Shown in pieces: positions 1 through 7,354 of a stretch of DNA of 11,437 nt. The stretch's first letter is position 1; each line of letters opens with the position of its first letter. A model generated the notes under the pieces. It searched no databases. It was not told where the DNA came from and worked only from the letters and a program-made list of their open reading frames with translations. A program made the position numbers and the translations under genes. The stretch lies in the NCBI GenBank assembly GCA_002471185.1, contig DKPL01000037.1:1-11437 (forward strand). The letters are read 5' to 3'. The stretch is from Bacteroides sp. UBA7335. GTDB lineage: Bacteria; Bacteroidota; Bacteroidia; Bacteroidales; Bacteroidaceae.

Positions 1-77
1 TAATTAGTTTCAATAGCCTGCATTTTGATACTCTTCAGCATTGTCGATTAATAAGAGAATAATATACCAGACGAATT

Positions 78-99
78 AAAAAAGATGTTGTAACCATCT
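78..99 (-). terminator. Possible weak intrinsic terminator after the sugar operon
   Basis: Read on the minus strand, a 5-bp stem (AGATG/CATCT) with a 7-nt loop is followed directly by a run of six T. It lies about 100 nt downstream of the last operon gene. The stem is short and not GC-rich, so this is only a candidate; nothing stronger was seen in positions 1-200. Confidence 0.3.
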
Positions 100-200
100 A
101 TTAAGTAGTAATGAACAAGAATATCACTCAGCTTAAGTAGCACTTGCTTTATATTTTAATTTCAAATAACTTTATTCTATTGAACCTCTCACAAGATTGA

Positions 201-1046
201 CTAAGAGATAAGCTTAAAAGGTGTTTGATGAATACCATTAGTTTGAGCTTCTTTCTTTATTAGGTTAATAGCATATTCAATTCCAAAAACAGCCATTTGA
301 GAACTGAAGATATCAACGGTTGCTATTAACCTTCCTGATTGTAAATAAGAACGAACAGACAAGTCATTATCAAAACCAACTACAGGTAGAAACTGATTGG
401 TTTGTTTCATAACTTCTAATACGCCTAGTGCCATAGCATCATTACTACAAAAAAGAGCTTTCAGAAAGTGATGCTGTTTCTGAATGAATTGATATACTGA
501 CATCGCTTCAGCCGTCTCCCAGTTTGCCGGTATTGAAGCTACGAGATTCAGATGATGCTCTTTTATAGCTTTCATAAAACCGGATTTACGCTGTTTTGCA
601 TTCTCAGCATTTGGCAACCCTTCGATAATAGCTACTTCGTCACCCGGTTGCAGCTGACAGCATAAACATTTAGCTACTTCATAAGCAGCTTGATAGTTAT
701 CAGGACCAAGAAATGGAATTGAGACTCCTGCTTTGTGCAATAGCATTTCATCAAGTTGTATATCGATATTAACAACAACAATGCCAGCACGTACTGCTTC
801 AATTGCAGGTTCTACCAATGCTTTTGAATCGATTGGAACTAATATAATCGCATCAACTTTTTGCTCAATTAAGTTGTGCACCAAACTTATCTGCTCTTGT
901 ATTTCGGTTTGAGATTGGGTACCAACACAAATCAATTCTACCTCTTGATGTTGCTTTGCAAAAGCTTCTGCCCCCTTTTGCATGGCACGAAAGAAGTCTG
1001 CTTGCAATGATTTCATCACAAGCCCTATTCTATAAACATCTGTCAT
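201..1046 (-). CDS. RbsB-like sugar-binding protein lacking a signal peptide
   Basis: The 281-residue protein has the two-lobed type I periplasmic-binding fold of the ribose-binding/LacI family (Peripla_BP_4 type). Visible landmarks are an ADFF segment near residues 16-19 in the first ligand loop, SNDAMALG at 201-208 and GFDND at 224-228. Family members bind a monosaccharide between the lobes and usually deliver it to an ABC permease from the periplasm. Here the protein starts straight into the first beta strand (MTDVYRIGLVMKS) with no signal peptide. In its frame a stop codon (1059-1061) lies five codons before the ATG, so no exported form can be encoded. By eye against E. coli RbsB, the ligand residues Asn202 and Asp226 are kept, but the position of RbsB Arg141 is Lys and that of Gln235 is Ile, so the ligand probably differs from ribose. 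It is the last operon gene, 8 bp after the permease gene. A cytoplasmic sugar sensor or permease partner is inference. Confidence 0.85.
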   Translation of the reverse strand: MTDVYRIGLVMKSLQADFFRAMQKGAEAFAKQHQEVELICVGTQSQTEIQEQISLVHNLIEQKVDAIILVPIDSKALVEPAIEAVRAGIVVVNIDIQLDEMLLHKAGVSIPFLGPDNYQAAYEVAKCLCCQLQPGDEVAIIEGLPNAENAKQRKSGFMKAIKEHHLNLVASIPANWETAEAMSVYQFIQKQHHFLKALFCSNDAMALGVLEVMKQTNQFLPVVGFDNDLSVRSYLQSGRLIATVDIFSSQMAVFGIEYAINLIKKEAQTNGIHQTPFKLIS

Positions 1047-1054
1047 ATAAGCTA

Positions 1055-2071
1055 TTAATTAGATAATGTTATACAGACTAAACCAAGTATGAATAAGACA
1101 AACATAGCTGTAATCAAGCTTGTAGTACCTTTAGGAGCATTTTTAAATTCTTTCCAAACAAATACACCCCAAATCATAGCAACAACAGGAGCTGCATTGC
1201 TCAAAGCATATGCAATAGCAGGATTAGCTGCGCCAGCTCCCATAAAGCTGATTACCATACCACTCATCCAGATGAAACCTCCTAGTACACCTACTAAGTG
1301 AGTTTTAATATCACCCGAACAGTAATCTTTCATAGTCACTTTATTGCCACCGACTGGATGTTTCATTGCAAAAGTGTTGAACACAGGAGTAGAAATCAAT
1401 ATTCCGACGGCAAAAAAGAATACTCCTGTATATGGAGTTAATGTACCCGTCCCTCCAGCAACATATCCCGGATCTAAGGATTTAACAACTAGACCATAGA
1501 AAAACATGATTGCTATTCCGGCCAAAATAGCTAAGAAGATGCCTTTCTTTGGCGTATCATCATGTTGACTAGACATTTTTTTATAGGCTTGTCCGCATAT
1601 AACGATTGCAGCTACAATAATGGCTACTCCTAGCCAAAGCAAAAGTTGATTGCCCTCATAAACCTCACCAGCAAAAATAATCAGTAGATAATTGAAAATA
1701 ATTCCGCCAATCCAAGCTAGTCCACCCCCAATAGGAAATCCTACCGACATGCCGGCTACTGCTATAGCAGCAGTCAAAAAGATATTACCAAAATTCCAAA
1801 CTATCCCACCCAGAATGGCATAAAACACACTTGTGCCATCCATTAATGCGAGATCTTGAAAAAAGGTACGCCCATCATTGCCAAAAGAACCTAGTGTAAC
1901 AGCCGCTAAAGCAGCTGTTACAAAAAGGCCTATGGTCAAGTCCCAATAAAAAAGCTCAAAGCTCCAATTTTTAGCAGCCACCATCTTTTGTGTATTTGCC
2001 CAAGAGCCCCAGCAGATGCAGCAAATCACGCAGCAAAAGACTGCTAAAATATAGTTATTGACAAGTATCAT
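1055..2071 (-). CDS. DMT-superfamily sugar permease (GRP/RhaT-like)
   Basis: This is a very hydrophobic 338-residue protein with about ten predicted membrane helices, roughly at residues 5-25, 44-63, 82-102, 105-133, 143-160, 177-195, 213-232, 256-277, 283-306 and 315-335. The single charged loop near 163-176 separates two five-helix halves, as in drug/metabolite transporters. The N-terminal CWGSWANTQK, then NWSFELFYWD and the glycine-rich GGIVWNFGNIF segment recall the glucose/ribose-porter and L-rhamnose-porter (RhaT) branches, which are proton-linked sugar symporters of the inner membrane. Bacteroidales relatives are often labelled 'multidrug DMT permease', but the setting between an isomerase gene and a sugar-binding-protein gene argues for a sugar. 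It sits 20 bp after the isomerase gene. It is probably the uptake route for the operon's substrate across the inner membrane; the exact sugar cannot be read from the sequence. Confidence 0.85.
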   Translation of the reverse strand: MILVNNYILAVFCCVICCICWGSWANTQKMVAAKNWSFELFYWDLTIGLFVTAALAAVTLGSFGNDGRTFFQDLALMDGTSVFYAILGGIVWNFGNIFLTAAIAVAGMSVGFPIGGGLAWIGGIIFNYLLIIFAGEVYEGNQLLLWLGVAIIVAAIVICGQAYKKMSSQHDDTPKKGIFLAILAGIAIMFFYGLVVKSLDPGYVAGGTGTLTPYTGVFFFAVGILISTPVFNTFAMKHPVGGNKVTMKDYCSGDIKTHLVGVLGGFIWMSGMVISFMGAGAANPAIAYALSNAAPVVAMIWGVFVWKEFKNAPKGTTSLITAMFVLFILGLVCITLSN

Positions 2072-2091
2072 AGTATTATTTTTAAGGTGTG

Positions 2092-3516
2092 TTATTCATG
2101 TACGTATAAGTTCCAGCCAAGATAACTGTCAATAGCCTCTTCTAAAATACCTTTCACATGGCCACGACACATGGCCACATGGTGTTCAAAGCCATTCTTA
2201 CAGATATACTTCATCATTTTCTGCAAGTTATCCACTTTGGTTACAGCAATACATCCATCCATTCCATACGGTTCGTCGGTTATTTCGCCAGTTCCAAGAT
2301 ATGATTTAATGCAACCTTTTGTATCATCTGTAGAGATACGGAAGAAGGTAAAGTCACCACTTTTAACTTTACCATATACAGCACCAAAAGTATTTATCTT
2401 TCCGAGAGTTCTTCCCAACACACCTAAGGTTCCGAGTTTTATATCGTTCATAACAAACGATTTTGGGAAATTACCGCAGTGAGTACAAACACATTTATTT
2501 CGATCTTCGGCAAAGTTATTGTTCCAATCGAGCAATGCAGAAGCACGTTGAGAGGCCAATGTCAATGCATACATTGAAATTGCGCCGGCAATATCAACCT
2601 CACAAGCTGCAGGTATTAATTTATCGCCTAGCATACTCATGGTTACACATGCTGCACAGCCATAGTTTTGCTCTAACGAATCCCAACACTGAATGGCAAC
2701 TGCATCAATAGCATTTGCTTCCATCCACTGCTCTACAGCTACACCAAATTTAGCTTGAAGCATCAATTTACTAGCATACTCTTCGGGTACGGTTGCATAC
2801 TTCTTTATTGCTTCCATTTTTTGCAATAAAGCAGGGTCTGTATCTTCTACTTTATGAGCAGCTCCCAAAACTTCTGATAAGTCTACAGGAACAACCGTTA
2901 TTCCGGTAGCTTGAAGTATTTTTTCGCTGGCACGAACTGTTTGAAAGCCTGATGGACGAGCACCAATAGCACCGATACGAGCGTGACGGAGTCCGTTGAC
3001 TACTCTACAAACAGCAGCAAAACGATTGATATCTGCAATGAGTAAGTATGAGTAGATAGAATAAGTATGAAAAGTAGTGTCGGTAAATGGAATACCATAT
3101 TGATAAAGGTTATTACAAACAGATATCTTACCACAAAATGCGTCGCGACGACTATCTAGGTCAACTTTATCATTCTCATCATCGCAAGCTTGCACTAGTA
3201 TAGGAACATTCAAATCGGCCACACTAATGGCATTGATGATGCCAATTTCAAAACCAAAGTTAGGTAGAGATACGATAATACCATCAATACGATCGCGATT
3301 TTCACGAAAAAGCTTAGCGCACTTCAAGCCATCCTCTCGTGTTTCGATACTACTACTTCCAGTTGGGGTGGCATCTTCAGGCAAAATTACATAATCGTAG
3401 CCTTGTTCTGTCAGAGTCTTCAATAAATGTGAGCGAACATCTCTTGCCAACTCTGAATTAAAAAATGCACGTGTTCCTACTATAACACCAAAGCATAACT
3501 TCTTTTTGTTTTCCAT
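2092..3516 (-). CDS. L-fucose/L-arabinose isomerase family protein (aldose-ketose isomerase)
   Basis: The 474-residue protein belongs to the fucose/arabinose isomerase superfamily (COG2407-like). Its members use Mn2+ to interconvert an aldose and the matching 2-ketose in the cytoplasm. An N-terminal Rossmann-like half (about 1-170) contains LPEDATPTG and IIVSLPNFG. The middle and C-terminal parts carry IGARPSGFQT (183-193), QCWDSLEQNYGC (276-287) and ACEVDIAGA (304-312). In the last of these, Glu306 and Asp308 fit the acidic metal ligands of the family. A cysteine/histidine cluster CVCTHCGNFP follows at 342-351, with a late histidine-containing segment FEHH at 443-446. It is clearly shorter than E. 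coli FucI (about 590 residues), so it is not orthodox FucI. It lies 34 bp after the kinase gene, so its ketose product should be the kinase substrate. The true substrate is unknown; D-apiose or another pentose or deoxysugar is possible. Confidence 0.85.
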   Translation of the reverse strand: MENKKKLCFGVIVGTRAFFNSELARDVRSHLLKTLTEQGYDYVILPEDATPTGSSSIETREDGLKCAKLFRENRDRIDGIIVSLPNFGFEIGIINAISVADLNVPILVQACDDENDKVDLDSRRDAFCGKISVCNNLYQYGIPFTDTTFHTYSIYSYLLIADINRFAAVCRVVNGLRHARIGAIGARPSGFQTVRASEKILQATGITVVPVDLSEVLGAAHKVEDTDPALLQKMEAIKKYATVPEEYASKLMLQAKFGVAVEQWMEANAIDAVAIQCWDSLEQNYGCAACVTMSMLGDKLIPAACEVDIAGAISMYALTLASQRASALLDWNNNFAEDRNKCVCTHCGNFPKSFVMNDIKLGTLGVLGRTLGKINTFGAVYGKVKSGDFTFFRISTDDTKGCIKSYLGTGEITDEPYGMDGCIAVTKVDNLQKMMKYICKNGFEHHVAMCRGHVKGILEEAIDSYLGWNLYVHE

Positions 3517-3550
3517 TTTTCTTAAATATTAGGTTGAATAATCTTTTATT

Positions 3551-5032
3551 TTATTTAGTAAGTTGTATTACGGCATTATGCCACAATCTATAGAGTGCTT
3601 CCACTTTATCATCCGCCATTTGCGGTGAAATAAGATGGTCGGTTTTGCGAAGTGAAGATACTTGCTGAAAGCTACTCCACACCTTACGAGCAAAGCCATT
3701 CATAATGACCGCCCCCAAAGCTGAGGCCTCTTCTACAGCCGAACGGTTGATTGTAGTTTGCAACATATCGGCTTGAAACTGCATCAAGAATTGATTTTTC
3801 GTGGGACCGCCATCAACACGAAGCTCTTTAAGTTCTATACCGGCTGTTTTGGTCATCATATCGGTCAAATCCTTTATCTGATAAACAATTGACTCAAGAG
3901 CTGCTCTCAAAATATGGGCTCTTTGGGTACCAAGGGTCATACCAAAGATAGCAGCCTTTACATCGGGATTCCACCAAGGAGCACCCAACCCGGCAAAAGC
4001 AGGCACAAAATAAATACCACCATTATCATTTACTGACGTAGCAATAGCTTCAGCATCTTTGGGTGAATCAATCAGTTTTAAGTTGTCAACAAGCCACTTT
4101 ATGGTTGCTCCGGTACAGTGAATATTACCCTCGAAAGCGTAAAACACTTTACCTAGAGCAGCAAAGCCAACCGAGGTAACCAGACCTTTGGGAGGGGTGG
4201 CTACCTTTTCGCCAATGTTGACCATAACCGAAGAACCTGTGCCATAGGTAGCTTTTCCCATACCACTTTCAAAACACATTTGTCCGGTAAGTGCTCCATG
4301 AGAGTCGCCCAATACACCGGCTATTTGAATGGGATGTTCGAATAATCCCTCTATTGTAGTTTCGCCAAATATAGAGTCGCAAGGAAGTGCCATTGGCACC
4401 ATGCTTTGTGGAATTGTAAAGAGACTTAATAACTCCTGATCCCAGTTTAATGTATGTATATTGAATAGTAATGTGCGTGATGCATTGGTATAGTCGGTTG
4501 CATGAACCTTCCCACCTGTAAGTTTCCAGATAAGCCATGAGTCAATCGTACCTAAAAGCAAATCGCCTTGCTGCGCTAGTTCTCGAGCTCCCTCAATATG
4601 ATCAAGAATCCACTTCACCCCACTTGCCGAGAAGTAAGGATCAATCAATAAACCACTTTTTTCTTGTACCCAAGCGGCATATCCACTGGTTTTTAGCTCA
4701 TTGCAGATATCAACACCGCGTTGGCATTGCCAAACCACGGCTCTAGAAACAGGTTTCCCGGTTTTTCGATTCCAAACAACTACTGTTTCTCTTTGATTAG
4801 TGATGGCAAGCGAATAAGAAGCTCGTTTATCTTCTTTCTCCAATAAAAATTGGATAGCTTTCACCGTATTATCATATATTTCTTCAGCATCATGTTCTAC
4901 CCATCCGTTTTGCGGATAGTACTGATGATGATCGATATTTACGCGATGAAGAAGTTGACACTCTTCTGTAAAAAGCATAGCCTTGGTAGCAGAGGTACTT
5001 TGGTCGATGGTTATTATTTTATGAGTTTTCAT
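3551..5032 (-). CDS. FGGY-family carbohydrate kinase, glycerol-kinase-like
   Basis: The 493-residue protein aligns along its whole length with E. coli GlpK (about 500 residues), an ATP-dependent kinase of the actin/hexokinase fold. Conserved blocks are TIDQSTSATK (8-17), GWVEHD (43-48), TNQRET (78-83), WQCQR (101-105), DPYFS (131-135), TDYTNASRT (179-187), TYGTG (262-266) and the C-terminal RVDGG (405-409). Of the glycerol contacts in GlpK, Arg81, Glu82, Trp101, Tyr133 and Asp243 are kept. Gln246 is replaced by Ser244 and Phe270 by Ser268, which should widen the pocket. The loop that binds fructose-1,6-bisphosphate in E. coli has lost its arginine (Pro234 instead). The automatic label would be glycerol kinase, but position between an isomerase and a transketolase and these changes suggest a ketose (for example a pentulose) kinase. 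The gene starts 15 bp after the transketolase C-subunit gene ends. Confidence 0.88.
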   Translation of the reverse strand: MKTHKIITIDQSTSATKAMLFTEECQLLHRVNIDHHQYYPQNGWVEHDAEEIYDNTVKAIQFLLEKEDKRASYSLAITNQRETVVVWNRKTGKPVSRAVVWQCQRGVDICNELKTSGYAAWVQEKSGLLIDPYFSASGVKWILDHIEGARELAQQGDLLLGTIDSWLIWKLTGGKVHATDYTNASRTLLFNIHTLNWDQELLSLFTIPQSMVPMALPCDSIFGETTIEGLFEHPIQIAGVLGDSHGALTGQMCFESGMGKATYGTGSSVMVNIGEKVATPPKGLVTSVGFAALGKVFYAFEGNIHCTGATIKWLVDNLKLIDSPKDAEAIATSVNDNGGIYFVPAFAGLGAPWWNPDVKAAIFGMTLGTQRAHILRAALESIVYQIKDLTDMMTKTAGIELKELRVDGGPTKNQFLMQFQADMLQTTINRSAVEEASALGAVIMNGFARKVWSSFQQVSSLRKTDHLISPQMADDKVEALYRLWHNAVIQLTK

Positions 5033-5047
5033 AGGTATCAGATTGTT

Positions 5048-5983
5048 TTATTTTTGCACAAAAGATAAGGCTGTATTGTATATCCCTTCCTTATCTAAAC
5101 CATAGTGAGCAAATATCTCAAGAGGTTTTCCATGAATCACATCTTCGTCAGGAATACCAATAATCTTTAACGGCACAGGAGTCTCAGAAATGGTCTCGGC
5201 TACAATTGCACCCAAGCCACCAAACTTACTGTGTTCTTCTACAGTAATGATGCGTTTTGTTTCTCTGGCAGCTTTCAAAATGGCATCCGTATCAACAGGT
5301 TTTATAGATGACATATCCAACACACGAGCCGATATCCCCACTTCTTTAAGCATCAAACCAGCTTGGTATGCGTGATAAACGGTTTCGCCAGCTGCAATGA
5401 TTGTTAAATCGCTACCATCAAGTAGTTGATTGGCTTTTCCTAACTGAAACTCAAAGTCATCATTTTGGTATACATCGGGAACTGCGTTGCGACCTACACG
5501 TACGTAAACCGGCTCTGGATAATCCACCAACAACTCAACCAATTTGCGTGTCTGTCGAGCATCACAGGGCAACACCACATTCATTCCAGGAAAAGTACGC
5601 AACACAGCAATATCATGTAAGCTGTGATGTGTGGCGCCAAGAGCTCCATAAGCTACCCCACCACTAACTCCCAATATCTTCACATTGTTGCGACTATAAG
5701 CCACATCAACCTTTACTTGTTCTAAGGCACGAGCCACATAAAAGCAAGCGGGACCACAAACAAATACTTTTTTTCCGCTATGAGCCAATCCGGCTGAAAT
5801 ACCTACCGCATTCTGTTCGGCAATGCCACACTCTACAAATTGCTGTGGAAGCTCGCTGGCAAAAGCATCTAAGGTAACAGAACCGCGAGCATCGGTAGTT
5901 ACCGCTACAATACCTTGGTCGTTGCGAGCCAACTCAAGCAACGTATTCGTAAAACTCTTTCTGCAAGGTATGTTATCACTCAT
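5048..5983 (-). CDS. Transketolase, C-terminal subunit
   Basis: This 311-residue protein corresponds to the pyrimidine-binding and C-terminal domains of transketolase. It is complete as a separate subunit, as in split transketolases of many bacteria and archaea. The key block ECGIAEQNAVGISAGLA (51-67) contains Glu56, which by family knowledge activates the thiamine-diphosphate aminopyrimidine. THHSLHDIAVLR (118-129) and VRVGRNAVP (161-169) follow, and the C-terminal domain starts near 190 with VEEHSKFGGLG at 248-258. It must pair with the N-terminal subunit to form the active site at the dimer interface. Its ATG lies inside the end of the N-subunit gene (shared ATGAGTGA, 5976-5983), a classic sign of translational coupling and equal production. 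The enzyme moves two-carbon ketol units between phosphorylated sugars. Placement with an isomerase and kinase suggests a dedicated role in splitting their ketose phosphate, not housekeeping pentose-phosphate flux. 1-Deoxyxylulose-phosphate synthase is unlikely given the split and length. Confidence 0.92.
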   Translation of the reverse strand: MSDNIPCRKSFTNTLLELARNDQGIVAVTTDARGSVTLDAFASELPQQFVECGIAEQNAVGISAGLAHSGKKVFVCGPACFYVARALEQVKVDVAYSRNNVKILGVSGGVAYGALGATHHSLHDIAVLRTFPGMNVVLPCDARQTRKLVELLVDYPEPVYVRVGRNAVPDVYQNDDFEFQLGKANQLLDGSDLTIIAAGETVYHAYQAGLMLKEVGISARVLDMSSIKPVDTDAILKAARETKRIITVEEHSKFGGLGAIVAETISETPVPLKIIGIPDEDVIHGKPLEIFAHYGLDKEGIYNTALSFVQK

Positions 5984-6821
5984 GGTTCAATTCATTTTCA
6001 AGTGCTACAATTCGGTCTGAAATCTCATGTATGGCCATCTCGTATTGATCGGCAGTAGGCACACCATGATGCCATTTCAAACCATTCTCCATAAAAGAAA
6101 TGCCTTTTCCTTTTGTGGTATGAGAGATTATTAAGTGAGGTTTACGATTGGCGTAATCAATAGATTCAAGGGTATCGAGTATATCCGACATATTATCACC
6201 ATTCATCTCGAGTACTTCCCAACCAAAGGCTTCCCAACGTTGACGCATGTTTTCGAGTGACATCACCTCTTCTGTTGTGCCGCTTATTTGCAAACCATTG
6301 CGGTCGATGATAGCTACCAAGTTATCTAACTTGTACTGATTGGCAGACATAGCAGCTTCGTAGATAGAACCTTCGCCTTGTTCGCCATCGCCCATTAAAA
6401 CATAGGTTTTGTAACTTTCACCATTCATTTTTGCAGCTATTGCCATGCCAATGCCAATAGATAACCCATGCCCTAAGGCACCGCTATTGACTTCGATACC
6501 CGGGACCTCAATAGTAGGATGCCCAGATAGTATGGATTTGTACTCACCTAAAGTATTAATTGTTTCGGAATTGATAAATCCCTTCGACTCGAGTGTAGTA
6601 TATAGAGCTTCTACACAATGTCCCTTACTCATAATAAATCGATCGCGACTAGGCATAGAAGGCTCCTTTGGATTGACTTTCATTACTCCAAAATAAAGCG
6701 CTGTCAACACATTAAGACAAGACAAATCACCACCAATGTGTCCGGCTTTCGCTTTATATACAATCTCAACCAATCGCTTTCGATTTCTTTCAGATTGGAG
6801 AGTTAATTGTTGTGTTTTCAT
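5976..6821 (-). CDS. Transketolase, N-terminal subunit
   Basis: The 281-residue protein is the pyrophosphate-binding half of a split transketolase. It has GHIGGDLS (28-35), SKGH (66-69), GALGHGLS (114-121) and the thiamine-diphosphate/Mg2+ signature starting GDGEQGEG (144-151) and ending at Asn175 in DRNG. HHGVP is at 251-255. Length is normal for this subunit (about 270-285), and no residue expected for cofactor binding appears lost. It is the promoter-proximal gene of the six-gene operon and overlaps the C-subunit gene by 8 nt. The start ATG at 6821 is followed by MKTQQLTLQSERN, a normal N-terminus for the family; in-frame DNA upstream is AT-rich and unlike coding sequence. Being first in the operon fits a substrate-specific transketolase whose acceptor and donor are set by the isomerase and kinase downstream. 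Apulose-4-phosphate transketolase is one candidate identity (inference). Confidence 0.92.
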   Translation of the reverse strand: MKTQQLTLQSERNRKRLVEIVYKAKAGHIGGDLSCLNVLTALYFGVMKVNPKEPSMPSRDRFIMSKGHCVEALYTTLESKGFINSETINTLGEYKSILSGHPTIEVPGIEVNSGALGHGLSIGIGMAIAAKMNGESYKTYVLMGDGEQGEGSIYEAAMSANQYKLDNLVAIIDRNGLQISGTTEEVMSLENMRQRWEAFGWEVLEMNGDNMSDILDTLESIDYANRKPHLIISHTTKGKGISFMENGLKWHHGVPTADQYEMAIHEISDRIVALENELNHE

Positions 6822-6857
6822 TCTATATTACTTTCTTTTTATTTCATTTAACACCGT

Positions 6858-6891
6858 CAAATATAAAGAAACAAAAATCAAAAGAGAGAAA
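6858..6891 (-). promoter_or_regulatory. Candidate Bacteroidetes-type promoter of the transketolase operon
   Basis: On the minus strand TATATTTG (6865-6858) matches the -7 consensus TAnnTTTG exactly. The best -33 partner is TTTC (6891-6888), one mismatch from TTTG at a 22-bp spacer, one longer than usual. Transcription would start about 30 nt before the transketolase ATG. The weak -33 box would fit a regulated promoter, but purine-rich surroundings make chance matches likely. Confidence 0.35.
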
Positions 6892-6944
6892 CAAAAGAAA
6901 GAAATCAAAAATAAATTAACTCTTATTAATACTTAAAAAGGGAA

Positions 6945-7049
6945 TTATAGAGAAATCTTCGTTTTCTGTGATTTATATACAAGTATAAATAGCACAGTAA
7001 ATCCCAAAAGATAGGAAGTATTTTTGCGTTTTGCCATTGCTATTTTCAT
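6945..7049 (-). CDS. Possible 34-residue single-helix membrane peptide (doubtful)
   Basis: I do not recognise this ORF. From the ATG at 7049 it encodes MKIAMAKRKN, then a hydrophobic stretch SYLLGFTVLFILVY (residues 12-25), then a basic tail KSQKTKISL. This is the layout of a small inner-membrane peptide with a positive N-terminus. The same frame stays open upstream to a stop at 7131-7133, giving 61 sense codons in all but no earlier ATG, so a decayed fragment of a longer gene is also possible. It lies in the same orientation as, and about 120 bp before, the transketolase gene, between the tandem repeats and that gene. No clear ribosome binding site is visible. In AT-rich DNA an open stretch of this size can arise by chance. 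Confidence 0.2.
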   Translation of the reverse strand: MKIAMAKRKNTSYLLGFTVLFILVYKSQKTKISL

Positions 7050-7120
7050 AATTGTCGCCGCTTTAGCAATAAGGTAATAGTTTAATACACTACAAAATCT
7101 ATCAACCTCTCCATCAACTA

Positions 7121-7186
7121 GTGCAGATAGTTACGCACTGCGGTGCATATAGAGGCGTACAATGGTGCATATAGAGGCGCACAAAC
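7121..7186. repeat. Three 22-bp tandem units with GTGC-N10-GCAC dyads; candidate operator array
   Basis: Units start at 7121, 7143 and 7165, exactly 22 bp apart. All three share the pattern GTGCAnATAGnnnCGnAC; units 2 and 3 differ at only four of 22 positions. Each unit has the half-sites GTGC and GCAC separated by 10 bp (unit 2 has GTAC in the second half). Spacing of about two helical turns puts all sites on one DNA face, as expected for cooperative repressor binding. The likely binder is the DeoR-family protein encoded next door, but binding is inference, and the distance of 300 bp from the transketolase ATG is large. A short minisatellite is the alternative. Confidence 0.5.
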
Positions 7187-7354
7187 TCCAACAACTATAA
7201 CTAAAAAACAAAATAGATTTACTTACCACATAACCTACAGCCATCTATATAAAAAGATATCCCTACAAAAGCTTATTGTGATAGATATATTTGCTACAAC
7301 TACAAGAAAAGATATTGCTGACTTTAGAGCTACAAGAGTCAAAAGGGTAGCTAT

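Larger units (their letters stand above)
6822..7354. other. Long intergenic/leader region upstream of the sugar operon
   Basis: About 530 bp separate the transketolase start codon from the terminator of the regulator gene, far more than any other gap at this locus. The part next to the gene (6836-6930) is purine-rich on the plus strand and contains the best promoter-like site. The middle holds a small possible ORF. Positions 7121-7186 hold three tandem 22-bp units. No tRNA, riboswitch or convincing longer gene was recognised. Confidence 0.6.

Noticed and set aside
1..41. Possible start of a further minus-strand gene, MLKSIKMQAIETN, running off the left edge.
   Set aside because: Only 13 codons are visible, no promoter or ribosome site supports it, and the next codon is cut by the window.
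201..2071. Binding protein plus permease read as an ABC sugar transporter.
   Set aside because: The permease is a ten-helix DMT-type carrier, there is no ATPase gene, and the binding protein is not exported.
4269..6020. Several other frames of 60-90 codons inside the kinase and transketolase genes, on both strands.
   Set aside because: All lie within strongly conserved coding sequence in another frame and show no family motifs.
7121..7186. The 22-bp tandem units as a CRISPR array.
   Set aside because: The units abut with no spacers, there are only three, and no cas gene is near.
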